Positions 1-7,572 of a stretch of DNA of 23,574 nucleotides are shown here, piece by piece; the stretch's first letter is position 1; each line of letters opens with the position of its first letter. The position numbers and the translations under genes are program-made. The notes below the pieces were generated by a model that saw only the letters and a program-made list of their open reading frames with translations, was not told the DNA's origin and did no database searches. This DNA is from an uncultured Clostridia bacterium (lineage in GTDB: Bacteria; Bacillota; Clostridia; Oscillospirales; Oscillospiraceae): positions 1-23,574 of the forward strand of contig CAMJHX010000005.1 in assembly GCA_946405655.1 (NCBI GenBank). The letters are read 5' to 3'.

Positions 1-1
1 A

Positions 2-36
2 CTCCTAACTCCTAACTCCTAATTCCTAACTCCTAA
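2..36. repeat. Tandem heptamer repeat (5 units)
   Basis: Five head-to-tail copies of the 7-mer CTCCTAA run from 2 to 36; the fourth has one change (TTCCTAA). On the other strand this reads as TTAGGAG repeats. The tract ends just before the -35 box of the comEC promoter and may continue beyond the window edge. Nothing codes here. Confidence 0.85.
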
Positions 37-43
37 CTTTTTC

Positions 44-72
44 TTGTCCTTCTCTCCAATTTTAGATATAAT
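44..72 (+). promoter_or_regulatory. Sigma-A-type promoter for comEC operon
   Basis: A -35 box TTGTCC (44-49) is followed after exactly 17 bases by a perfect -10 box TATAAT (67-72). This predicts a start near 79, about 27 bases before the comEC ATG. It would drive comEC-holA-Toprim, which are packed without room for further promoters. Confidence 0.7.
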
Positions 73-105
73 AAAGTATTATGTGACAGAAAGCGGGGAT
101 GGCTT

Positions 106-2373
106 ATGCGCAGGCTTGCCTGGTTTGGGTTTGGCTTTGCGCTGGCTGTGTTTGCGGCGCATTATTTGATTCCCCTTCCCGCTTTGTATTGGTGCGCGCT
201 CGGCGCGGTCTTGCTTGCCTCTGGCGGACTCCTGCTGCACGGAATCAACCGGCGGCGGTGGATGCTCTGTCTGGTTGCGGCGGCAGTCGGCTTCGGCTGG
301 TACGCCTTTCGCGCGCACCGCGTGCTCGATCCGCTCTCCGCGCTGGACGGGAAGACCGAGCAGGCCTATTCCGCGCGCGTGCTGGATTACCCCGTGCAAA
401 TGGATTACAGCACGAGCCTGATGCTGCATCTGGATGAGCCGGGGCTCGACCGGCTCGCCGTGCGCGCCTACGCGCATGACGACAGCTGCGACGCATTGCA
501 GCCCGGCGATCTGATCCGCGTCACGATGAAGCTGCGCAGCGCGGGACTGCGCTACGGCGAGGAGACGGACGCCTATCTCTCGATGGGCATCGCCGCCATC
601 GGCACCGTGACGGAACCGCCGTTGAAGACCGGCGAATGGAAACACAAAATTCTCTGTCTGCCGAAGGTGCTCGCGCACCGGGTGAAGACCATTGCGGCGG
701 AGATTTTCCCGGCAGATACCTTCCCCTTTGCCGAGGCGCTCATGCTCGGCGACAAGCGGGCGCTCTATGACGCGGAATTGGACATTCCCCTGCGCAACGC
801 GGGCATCATGCACGCGGTGGCGGTCTCGGGCATGCATCTCGCCTTTCTGATCGGCGCGGTGCAGCTGCTGTTCGGGCGGCGGCGGTTCCTGTCGCTGCTG
901 AGTCTGCCGCTGCTGGGCTTCTTCGCGCTCATGGCGGGCGCGACGCCTTCGGTCATCCGCGCAGGACTCATGGCGGCGCTGGTGCTGCTCGCCCCGACGC
1001 TCGAGCGGGAGAACGATCCCGCGACGAGCCTGATGGCGGCGCTGCTGCTGATATTGTTATGTCAACCATTATCCGCCGGCAGCGCGAGTCTGCAGCTGTC
1101 GTTTGCGGCGATGGCAGGCGTGCTCTGGCTGACCGCGCCGATCTACGGCTGGATGAAGGAGCGAATCTTCTCAGCGCGCGAGCCAAACGACGCGGCGCAC
1201 GCGGCGATGACCACCGTCGCCGCCTCGCTCGGCTCCATGGTGCCGACGATGCCGCTCGGCGCGCTGCATTTCGGCACGCTGACGCTCGCGGCGCCGCTGA
1301 CAAATCTGCTCGTGTTCTGGGTGCTTCCGATCGCGTTTGTGGGATCCTTCGTCGCGGTGCTGCTGGGGATGCTCTCGCTCCCGCTCGGAACATGGGCAGC
1401 CTGGCTCGTCTCGTGGCCGCTGCGGTTCGTGCTGCTCGTCGCGCGCGGCACCGCCTCCCTGCCCGGGCTGCGGTATGACGGAGCCGCTCCGCTCACGATT
1501 TTGTGGCTCTCGGTATGCTATCTCGTCGGTCTTGCGCTCTGGTGGAGGCATCGGAAGGGCAGGCCGGTGCGCCTGCTGATCCCGATCTGCGGCTGTCTCG
1601 CCCTGCTGCTCGTGACAAGTCTGGCGGCGCGGATGATCGGCGAGGCGGCGCCGCGCGTGACCGCGCTGGACATCGGGCAGGGGCAGAGCGTCTTTTTCCG
1701 ATCCGGCAAGACGTCCCTGCTCGTCGACTGCGGCGGCTTAAACAGCCCGGTGAACGCCGGGGACACGGCAAGCCGCGCCCTGCTGCGCGAGCGGCGCGAG
1801 GCGCTGGACGTGCTGGTGCTGACGCATCCGCATCAGGACCATGTCAACGGCGTGCAGCGGCTGCTGCAGGAGACGCGCGTGCGCACGCTGATCCTCCCCG
1901 CGGCGGCGGACGCAGAATCCGAGCCGCTCCGCTCGATCCTGGAGACGGCGGAGCAGCGCGGCACCGAGGTCATCCGGCTCGAGGACGACGCGGAGATGAC
2001 GCTCGGGGATTTGGGGCTGCGGTTCTTCGTCGCGCTCGGGCGCGAGGTGGAGGACGGCTGCCTGATGCTGCGCGTGACGCGCGGCGATTTTGACACGATG
2101 ATCACCGGCGACGTGCCGATTGAGACCGAGACCGTCCTCGCGGCAGAGTACGATCTCTCCGGCACGGAGCTGTTTATCGCGGGCCACCACGGCTCAAAGC
2201 ACGCCTCCGGCGACGCGCTGCTCGATGCGCTCGGCGCGGAGACGGCAGTCATCTCCTGCGGATACAACACCTACGGTCACCCGGCGCAGGAGGCGCTGGA
2301 TCGCTTCGCCGCGCACGGGATGGAGATCCGGCGCACGGACGAAGACGGCAGCGTAACCATACGAATGGAGTGA
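106..2373 (+). CDS. comEC: DNA internalization competence protein ComEC/Rec2
   Basis: 755-residue polytopic membrane protein that in the ComEC family forms the channel moving single-stranded DNA across the cytoplasmic membrane during transformation. The N-terminus has several membrane segments (about 1-70), then a soluble stretch (80-190). The Competence domain (about 210-510) is a run of hydrophobic helices with the VSGMH motif near 240-244. The C-terminal third (from about 520) is a metallo-beta-lactamase-like domain with the metal site THPHQDH at 573-579 and a later GHHGS at 693-697. All three parts and the metal ligands are present, so the protein looks full length. The ATG at 106 follows a weak AAGCGGGG site and the promoter at 44-72. 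It is first in an operon with holA, a common arrangement in Firmicutes. Other late competence genes are not in the window, so whether the cell is transformable cannot be judged. Confidence 0.93.
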   Translation: MRRLAWFGFGFALAVFAAHYLIPLPALYWCALGAVLLASGGLLLHGINRRRWMLCLVAAAVGFGWYAFRAHRVLDPLSALDGKTEQAYSARVLDYPVQMDYSTSLMLHLDEPGLDRLAVRAYAHDDSCDALQPGDLIRVTMKLRSAGLRYGEETDAYLSMGIAAIGTVTEPPLKTGEWKHKILCLPKVLAHRVKTIAAEIFPADTFPFAEALMLGDKRALYDAELDIPLRNAGIMHAVAVSGMHLAFLIGAVQLLFGRRRFLSLLSLPLLGFFALMAGATPSVIRAGLMAALVLLAPTLERENDPATSLMAALLLILLCQPLSAGSASLQLSFAAMAGVLWLTAPIYGWMKERIFSAREPNDAAHAAMTTVAASLGSMVPTMPLGALHFGTLTLAAPLTNLLVFWVLPIAFVGSFVAVLLGMLSLPLGTWAAWLVSWPLRFVLLVARGTASLPGLRYDGAAPLTILWLSVCYLVGLALWWRHRKGRPVRLLIPICGCLALLLVTSLAARMIGEAAPRVTALDIGQGQSVFFRSGKTSLLVDCGGLNSPVNAGDTASRALLRERREALDVLVLTHPHQDHVNGVQRLLQETRVRTLILPAAADAESEPLRSILETAEQRGTEVIRLEDDAEMTLGDLGLRFFVALGREVEDGCLMLRVTRGDFDTMITGDVPIETETVLAAEYDLSGTELFIAGHHGSKHASGDALLDALGAETAVISCGYNTYGHPAQEALDRFAAHGMEIRRTDEDGSVTIRME

Positions 2374-2379
2374 AACCCC

Positions 2380-3441
2380 ATGGCAGAACCGAACCGAAAG
2401 AAAAAGCAGCCCGATTCGGGCGCGAATTATAAAACCGAGGTCGCCTCGCTCAAGGCCGAGGGCCCGCAGCGGCTCTATGTGCTCTGGGGGCAGGAGGACT
2501 ATCTGCGCGAGCAGTTTCTCGCGCAGGTGAAAAATATCTGCCTGCCGGACGGCGGGGATGATTTCAGCCTGCACCGCTTCGACGGGGCGAATCTGGATCT
2601 GAACAAGCTCGCCGACGCGGTGGACGCGATGCCGTTTCTCTCCGACCGCTCCTTCATCGAGGTGCGCGGCTATGACACGAACAAGGCGCCCGAGGAAGAA
2701 GCGTCAAAGCTGACGGCGCTGATCTCCGACCTGCCGGACTACTGCACGCTCGCCTTCGTGATGGCGCCGGATTTCACTCTCGACGGGCGGCTGAAGCTCT
2801 CGAAGGCGCTGAAAAAGCACGGCAAGGTGCTGCAGTTTGCCCCGCAGCCGAGCGATTCGCTCATCATCTGGGTCTCGCGCCGATTTGGTGCGCTCGCAAA
2901 GCGGATCACGAGAGCGGACGCGGAGTATCTCATCGAGATCACGGGCGGGCTGATGAACCGGATGATCCCGGAGATTGAGAAGATCGCGTCCTACGCGCGC
3001 GATGAGGTCGTCACGCGCGCGGACATCGACGCCGTGACGGAAAAGACGCCCGACGCGGTGGTCTTTGAGATGACCGACATGCTCGCGCAGGGCGACCGCG
3101 ACGGCGCGATGGCGACGCTCGCGGAGCTGCTCGCCATGAAGGACGCGGAGCCGATCATGCTCCTCGCCGCGATCGGCGGGCAGATGCGCCGGCTTTACGC
3201 AGCGAAAATCTGCGAGCAAAATCGCGTGGGCGGATCTGACGCGATGGCGCTCTGCGACGTGCGGTATGATTTCCTCGTGCAGAAGCTGCAGCGCTCAGCG
3301 CGGCGGTTCTCTCTCGAGGCGCTGGAGCGCTCCGTGGAGCTCTGCGCGGAGACGGACTACGCCATGAAGCACACGGGCGCGGACGATCTGATTTTGCTGG
3401 AGGACACGCTCCTGAAGATCATGATGGAGGCGGCGCGATGA
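2380..3441 (+). CDS. holA: DNA polymerase III subunit delta
   Basis: 353-residue delta subunit of the clamp loader, which opens the beta sliding clamp so it can be placed on primed DNA. The protein begins with a short basic tail and then the AAA+-like fold, with the family signature LYVLWGQEDYLRE around residues 30-42. A middle helical domain contains the ITGGLMNRMIPEIEKI segment, typical of the region where delta subunits read N-L-x-x-x-x-E-I-E-K. The C-terminal collar domain follows. Length matches the family (about 330-350). It starts 6 bases after the comEC stop with GGAG 9 bases upstream, so it is probably translated from the comEC message. Its stop overlaps the next start. Confidence 0.93.
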   Translation: MAEPNRKKKQPDSGANYKTEVASLKAEGPQRLYVLWGQEDYLREQFLAQVKNICLPDGGDDFSLHRFDGANLDLNKLADAVDAMPFLSDRSFIEVRGYDTNKAPEEEASKLTALISDLPDYCTLAFVMAPDFTLDGRLKLSKALKKHGKVLQFAPQPSDSLIIWVSRRFGALAKRITRADAEYLIEITGGLMNRMIPEIEKIASYARDEVVTRADIDAVTEKTPDAVVFEMTDMLAQGDRDGAMATLAELLAMKDAEPIMLLAAIGGQMRRLYAAKICEQNRVGGSDAMALCDVRYDFLVQKLQRSARRFSLEALERSVELCAETDYAMKHTGADDLILLEDTLLKIMMEAAR

Positions 3442-4031
3442 TCCGCATCCGCGAGGCCATCGTGGTCGAGGGGCGCTATGACGCGAACACGCTGCGCCAG
3501 ATCGTGGACGCGCCGATCTTTGAGACCGGCGGCTTCGGCGTGTTCAACGACAAGGCGCTGCTGAGCCTTCTGCGCACGGCGGCGGAAAAGCGCGGGCTGA
3601 TCGTGCTCACGGACAGCGACGGCGCGGGCTTTGTGATCCGGCGGTATCTCTCCGGCGCGATCGACCCGAAAAAAATAAAGCACGCCTACATCCCCGACGT
3701 CGCGGGCAAGGAACGGCGCAAGGAGCACGCCTCGAAGGAGGGCAAGCTCGGCGTCGAGGGCATGACGCCCGCGGTGCTGATCGAGACGCTCCGCCGTGCG
3801 GGGGCGACGATCCTCGGCGAGACGGAGAAAGCCGTGCCCGGCGAGATCACGAAGGCGGACTTTCATCGGCTCGGCCTCTCGGGAGGCCCGGAGAGCGCCA
3901 AACGCCGCGCCGCGCTGCTGAGAAGTCTCGGCCTGCCGGAGCGCATGAGCGCCAACGCCCTCCTGCGGGCGATCAATCTGATGATGACAAAGACCGAGCT
4001 GGAGGCGTTTCTCCAGACTGACGGCTTGTGA
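3438..4031 (+). CDS. Toprim-domain protein, ribonuclease M5-like (DUF4093)
   Basis: 197-residue protein with an N-terminal Toprim fold: the conserved acid is E11 in IVVEGRYD and the D-x-D motif is D59/D61 in LTDSDGAG. The C-terminal part (about 125-195, rich in RLGLSGGPESAKRR-like sequence) resembles the DUF4093 region that follows Toprim in RNase M5 (RnmV), the enzyme that trims 5S rRNA precursors in Bacillus. Overall length also fits RNase M5 (about 180-190). The start ATG overlaps the holA stop (ATGA), so translation is probably coupled. In Bacillus rnmV sits beside ksgA; here it is third in a comEC-holA operon, so the 5S role is inferred from family alone. A related Toprim nuclease or primase-like role cannot be excluded. 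Confidence 0.8.
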   Translation: MIRIREAIVVEGRYDANTLRQIVDAPIFETGGFGVFNDKALLSLLRTAAEKRGLIVLTDSDGAGFVIRRYLSGAIDPKKIKHAYIPDVAGKERRKEHASKEGKLGVEGMTPAVLIETLRRAGATILGETEKAVPGEITKADFHRLGLSGGPESAKRRAALLRSLGLPERMSANALLRAINLMMTKTELEAFLQTDGL

Positions 4032-4060
4032 TTGCTTTTTCGTGGAACAGGTTGTAAAGT
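4032..4060 (+). promoter_or_regulatory. Possible promoter for the flippase gene
   Basis: TTGCTT (4032-4037) and TAAAGT (4055-4060) are separated by 17 bases, just after the Toprim stop codon. The match is moderate. If real, the transcript would begin near 4067 and carry the whole 4091-4223 inverted repeat in its leader. Confidence 0.3.
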
Positions 4061-4090
4061 ATATGTCAATATGCTCCATAGTAAAGGAGT

Positions 4091-4223
4091 CTGTCATCCT
4101 GAGCGAAGCGAAGCGGAGTCGAAGGATCTTGGCAGAGCAGCCGGTTAGAGATGGGATGTTCTCTTTTTCTGCGGTGCCAAGATCCTTCGACTGCGCGCTG
4201 ACGCGCTCCGCTCAGGATGACAG
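4091..4223. repeat. 133-bp intergenic inverted repeat
   Basis: The outer 15 bases CTGTCATCCTGAGCG (4091-4105) pair perfectly with 4209-4223. The inner 18 bases AGTCGAAGGATCTTGGCA (4117-4134) pair perfectly with 4175-4192. A short unmatched stretch lies between the two blocks and a 40-base loop closes the structure. TGTCATCCTGAGCGAAGC-type repeats recur between genes in many unrelated bacterial genomes (recalled, not searched). It has no run of T after the right arm, so it is not a standard terminator. Short open frames across it (4042-4248 plus strand, 4066-4269 minus strand) are by-products of the repeat. Confidence 0.8.
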
Positions 4224-4262
4224 AAACTCGACGCGATTGCGTTTTTGAAAAGAGGAACGAAT

Positions 4263-5867
4263 TTGCCAAAACAGCAAAGCAAACAGAATTATCTCCACGG
4301 CGCCGCGATTTTGACCGTGGGCGTGATCATCACGAAGATCCTCGGCGCGTTCTATAAGATCCCGCTGGGGAACATTCTCGGCGACGAGGGCTATGCCCAC
4401 TTTATGGTGGCATACAGCATCTTCAACGTGTTTCTCACGCTCACGACGGCGGGGCTTCCCGTGGCGCTCTCGCGCATGATCTCCGAGGCGGACACGCTCG
4501 GAAAGCCCATGCAGATGCGGCGCGTTTTCCGCGTATCGCTGCTCGTGTTCGCCGTGGTCGGCCTGATCAGCAGCCTCATCATGTACCTCTTCCCCACCGA
4601 GCTTGCCGTGATGATGGACGAGGTGGAGGCGGCGCAGAGCATCTGGGCGATCAGCCCGGCGATCTTCCTCGTGTGTCTCGCCGCCGCCTACCGCGGCTAC
4701 GCGCAGGGGCAGAGCAACATGAAGCCGACGACCGTCTCGCAGGTGCTCGAGGTGCTGGGCAAGGTCGCGGTCGGTCTGGTGCTGGCGTGGTATCTCACGC
4801 GCATCGGCAAGAGCCTGCCCGTGGCCTCCGGCGGCGCGATCTTCGGCGTGACGGCGGGCAGCCTCCTCTCGCTCGTTTACATGATGATCTACAAGCATCG
4901 GCACTATCCGGCGAAGGCGGTCTCCGACCCGGATGTGCCGGATCGCTCGGGCAAGATCGTGGCGACGCTGCTGCGCATCGGCATCCCGATCACGCTCGGC
5001 TCTTGCGTGATGAGCCTGATCAATCTCATCGACGCGAAGCTGGTGCTCAACCGCCTGCAGACCGCGGCGGGCGTGTCCTATTTTGATGCAAAGAATCTCT
5101 ACGGCATCTACGGCAAGGCGCAGACGCTCTCGAATCTTCCGGCGTCGTTCATCGTGCCGCTCACGATCAGCATCATCCCGGCGATCACGGCGCTCGTCGT
5201 GCGCGGGGAGCACAGAGAGGCGAGCCGGCAGTCCGCCGCGAGCATTCGCGTGGCGGCGCTGGTGTTCATGCCGATGGGCGTGGGGCTCGCCGTGCTCGCG
5301 GAGCCGATCATGCGCGTCATCTACCCCACGGGCAACGCCGCGGGGCCGCTGCTGCTCTCGCTGCTCGGCGTGGGCGCGATCGTCATGTGCCTCGGGCAGA
5401 TGTCCACCGCCGTGCTGCAGGCAAACCGGCTCGAGCTCTGGCCGGTGCTCGGCATGGTGATCGGCGGCGTGGTGAAGATCCTCGTGAACTACACACTCGT
5501 CGGCAATCCGAAGATCGGCATCTACGGCGCGCCGATCGGCACGCTCGCATGCTACGCCGTGATGTGCGCGATGAACGCGCTGTTTCTCCGCCTGCGCCCG
5601 GCAGAGCCGGTGCGCGTGCTGCCGGCGCTCTGGCGCGCGGCGCTCTCCTCCCTGCTGATGGGCGCGGTCGCCTGGGGCGTTTACCGCGGCCTCTCCGCCG
5701 TGCTCGGCACCTCCTGGAAGGCGACGGCACTCGGCGTGGCGGCGGCCGTGATTGCGGCGGTGGCGGTCTATCTCGTCGCGGCGGTGAAGACCCGCGCCGT
5801 GACCGGAGACGATCTGCGCCTGATCCCGCACGGCGACAAGCTGGCCGCGTGGCTGCACATTGTGTAA
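4263..5867 (+). CDS. SpoVB/YabM-type polysaccharide/lipid flippase (MOP superfamily)
   Basis: 534-residue integral membrane protein with about 14 hydrophobic helices, of the MOP/MATE-like flippase superfamily that includes SpoVB, YabM and MurJ. These export lipid-linked cell-wall or polysaccharide precursors. Early family hallmarks are the KILGAFYKIPLGNILGDEGY segment within the first 50 residues and the TTAGLPVALSRMISEA segment near 65-80. I chose the TTG at 4263 because GAGGA (4252-4256) lies 6 bases before it. A TTG six codons upstream (4245) is in frame but has no ribosome binding site. Position next to mazG, hup and rqcP matches Bacillus yabM, the flippase upstream of yabN(mazG)-yabO. 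Whether it acts in sporulation or in general wall synthesis cannot be told from sequence. Confidence 0.88.
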   Translation: MPKQQSKQNYLHGAAILTVGVIITKILGAFYKIPLGNILGDEGYAHFMVAYSIFNVFLTLTTAGLPVALSRMISEADTLGKPMQMRRVFRVSLLVFAVVGLISSLIMYLFPTELAVMMDEVEAAQSIWAISPAIFLVCLAAAYRGYAQGQSNMKPTTVSQVLEVLGKVAVGLVLAWYLTRIGKSLPVASGGAIFGVTAGSLLSLVYMMIYKHRHYPAKAVSDPDVPDRSGKIVATLLRIGIPITLGSCVMSLINLIDAKLVLNRLQTAAGVSYFDAKNLYGIYGKAQTLSNLPASFIVPLTISIIPAITALVVRGEHREASRQSAASIRVAALVFMPMGVGLAVLAEPIMRVIYPTGNAAGPLLLSLLGVGAIVMCLGQMSTAVLQANRLELWPVLGMVIGGVVKILVNYTLVGNPKIGIYGAPIGTLACYAVMCAMNALFLRLRPAEPVRVLPALWRAALSSLLMGAVAWGVYRGLSAVLGTSWKATALGVAAAVIAAVAVYLVAAVKTRAVTGDDLRLIPHGDKLAAWLHIV

Positions 5868-6012
5868 GAAAACAGGCGTTCTGTCCGCAATTTGCCGGTT
5901 CTAACCCTCGGCTGAATGCATCACCGGGGGTATGAGCGGCATTCGGCATTGGGTCAAAACGCCGAAAAGGTTTGATTTTTCAAAGGTTTTTCAAAAAAAG
6001 GGTTGCTTTGGG

Positions 6013-6810
6013 ATGAAAAATATGTTAAGTTTTGAAGGTCGTGATTCCTATACGCTGGTAGATTTTGTGCGCCTCATTTCGTTTCTCCGCTCGGAGGACG
6101 GATGCCCGTGGGATCGGGTGCAGACGCATGAGAGCATCCGGCGTAATTTTCTGGAAGAGGTCTATGAGGCCTGCGAAGCGATGGACGAGGGAGATCTTGC
6201 CCACATGCGCGAGGAGCTGGGCGACGTGCTGATGCAGGTGCTGTTCCACACCGACATCGAGCGCGAGGCCGGGCACTTCGACATCGACGACGTCGCCGAC
6301 GCCGCGTGCAAAAAGCTCATTGACCGGCACCCGCACGTGTTCGGCACGCCGGAGCAGCGCGCCATGCCGCAGGACTGGGAGGCCGAGAAACGCCGCGAGC
6401 GCGGACAGACCACCACCGCCCAGGCGATGGACGGCGTGAGCCGCGCCCTGCCCGCCCTCTGGCGAAGCGACAAGGTGCAGCGCAAGGCCGCCGCCGTCGG
6501 CTATGAATGGCCGAACACGGAGATGGCCTTCGAGAAGCTGCCCGAGGAGCTCGGAGAGGTGCGCGAGGCGATCGCGCTCGGCGACCCCGACAAGATGGAG
6601 GATGAGCTGGGAGACCTGCTCTTCGCCACCGTGAAGCTCGCCCGGTTTCTGAACATCGACCCGGAAAAGGCGCTCCACCGCTCGTGCGACAAGTTCATCC
6701 GCCGCTTCGACGGCGTGGAACAGGCCGTGCTGCGCGAAGGAAAAAGTATCAAGGACATGACGCTCGAAGAGATCCTGACGCTCTACAAAAACGTGAAGGC
6801 GCAGGAATGA
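6013..6810 (+). CDS. mazG: Nucleoside triphosphate pyrophosphohydrolase MazG
   Basis: 265-residue all-alpha NTP pyrophosphohydrolase that hydrolyses NTPs or dNTPs to monophosphate and pyrophosphate, usually to remove abnormal nucleotides. The first MazG domain has the CPWD motif (31-34) and the metal-binding pair EEVYE (48-52) plus E68-x-x-D71 in EELGD. A second, similar half follows (EELGEVREA ... DELGDLLFA, about 175-210), the usual duplicated arrangement. I start it at the ATG at 6013, 10 bases after AAAGGG. An in-frame ATG at 5932 would add 27 unlike residues and has no properly spaced ribosome binding site. It lies 145 bases after the flippase, a gap in which I see no convincing promoter or terminator, and before hup, in the conserved yabM-mazG order. 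Confidence 0.93.
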   Translation: MKNMLSFEGRDSYTLVDFVRLISFLRSEDGCPWDRVQTHESIRRNFLEEVYEACEAMDEGDLAHMREELGDVLMQVLFHTDIEREAGHFDIDDVADAACKKLIDRHPHVFGTPEQRAMPQDWEAEKRRERGQTTTAQAMDGVSRALPALWRSDKVQRKAAAVGYEWPNTEMAFEKLPEELGEVREAIALGDPDKMEDELGDLLFATVKLARFLNIDPEKALHRSCDKFIRRFDGVEQAVLREGKSIKDMTLEEILTLYKNVKAQE

Positions 6811-6885
6811 CAAAGACAGAATTTCGCCGAAGGCGCGAATTTCTATATATGGCGCCAAGCGCCAATCAATTAGGAGGATAACACC

Positions 6886-7161
6886 ATGAATAAAGCTGAA
6901 CTCATCGCCACCGTCGCCGAGGTCGCCGGTCTTTCCAAGAAGGACAGCGAGAAGGCCGTCAACGCCACGTTCGATGCCATCACCGCCGCTCTCGAGGCCG
7001 GTGAGAAGGTCTCCCTCGTTGGCTTCGGCGCTTTCGACGTCAAGGAGCGCGCTGCCCGCATGGGCCGCAACCCCCGCACCAAGGAAGAGGTCGAGATCCC
7101 CGCTTCCCGCGTTCCCCAGTTCAAGGCCGGCAAGGCTCTGAAGGACGCCGTTGCGAAATAA
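6886..7161 (+). CDS. hup: HU family DNA-binding protein
   Basis: 91-residue histone-like protein that binds and bends DNA as a dimer and compacts the nucleoid. It starts MNKAELIATVAE and carries the family signature VGFGAFDVKERAARMGRNP around residues 44-63, the beta-arm that grips the minor groove. Length is typical. A perfect AGGAGG (6872-6877) lies 8 bases before the ATG. Codon choice differs slightly from the neighbours: more T-ended Gly, Ala and Val codons (GGT, GCT, GTT), as expected for a very highly expressed gene. The 75-base leader has a TATATA (6844-6849) that could be a -10 box, without a good -35. Expression ends at the strong hairpin at 7177-7220. Confidence 0.96.
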   Translation: MNKAELIATVAEVAGLSKKDSEKAVNATFDAITAALEAGEKVSLVGFGAFDVKERAARMGRNPRTKEEVEIPASRVPQFKAGKALKDAVAK

Positions 7162-7176
7162 GCGAAAGAGCACAGC

Positions 7177-7220
7177 AAAACCGCCATCGGTTCCCGCACG
7201 GGAAGACCGATGGCGGTTTT
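7177..7220. terminator. Bidirectional intrinsic terminator between hup and the minus-strand operon
   Basis: A perfect 15-bp stem AAAACCGCCATCGGT (7177-7191) pairs with 7206-7220, and a smaller CCC/GGG hairpin sits in the loop. The stem ends in TTTT on both strands. It therefore serves hup (+), whose stop is 16 bases upstream, and the dehydratase operon (-), whose last stop is at 7234. Confidence 0.9.
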
Positions 7221-7233
7221 CCTATTTGTGCCT

Positions 7234-7572
7234 TTAGATGACTCGTTTGCCTTCGATGGCGAGGCGGAGGCCTTTGGCGAGACCGACATAGCCCGTGAAG
7301 GCACCATCCGGCTTCAGGTCGATGACCGCCTTGAGCGCGCCGTTGCCGAACTGGCTCTTGAGCCCGCCCTCGCAGTGGACTGCGCCGTCCGGCAGCCGCT
7401 CGGCGTGCGTATCCGCCGTGAACGGATAGATCAGCCACTTGAGCATCTTCAGCTTTCCGACGCCGGAGACTGCGGCTCTGCCCGACTCGTCCCAGTCAAA
7501 ATCGGCGTCCAGCACAAGCTCGTGCTGGCCCATGAAGCGGATCGTGCCGCGCCCTTCCATATGCTCTGTCAT
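7234..7572 (-). CDS. Hypothetical protein, last gene of dehydratase operon
   Basis: 112 residues, not recognised. It is predicted soluble, with alternating polar and hydrophobic residues suggesting beta strands (GTIRFMGQHELVLDADFDWD near the start; GAFTGYVGLAKGLRLAIEGK at the end). There is no signal peptide and no cysteine motif. The ATG (7570-7572 on the minus strand) overlaps the stop of the zinc-ribbon gene by 4 bases, and AGGAGG lies about 10 bases upstream, so coupled translation is likely. The same frame stays open back to 7737, but that extension runs inside the zinc-ribbon gene and has a shadow-like composition, so I reject it. It ends 14 bases before the shared terminator. Function is probably tied to the upstream dehydratase subunits, by operon membership only. 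Confidence 0.75.
   Translation of the reverse strand: MTEHMEGRGTIRFMGQHELVLDADFDWDESGRAAVSGVGKLKMLKWLIYPFTADTHAERLPDGAVHCEGGLKSQFGNGALKAVIDLKPDGAFTGYVGLAKGLRLAIEGKRVI

Noticed and set aside
4042..4269. Short frames on both strands across the 133-bp inverted repeat, with VILSEAKRSRR-like sequence
   Set aside because: This peptide comes from translating the repeat itself and is a well-known false gene type; there is no ribosome binding site.
4212..5858. 548-residue open frame on the minus strand opposite the flippase gene
   Set aside because: The composition is His/Arg/Ala/Glu-rich and repetitive, as expected antisense to GC-rich coding DNA. It has no domain, and the plus-strand flippase is unmistakable.
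5932..6012. Upstream in-frame start for mazG adding 27 residues
   Set aside because: The added residues do not look like the MazG N-terminus, and the G-run before ATG 5932 is too close to act as a ribosome binding site.
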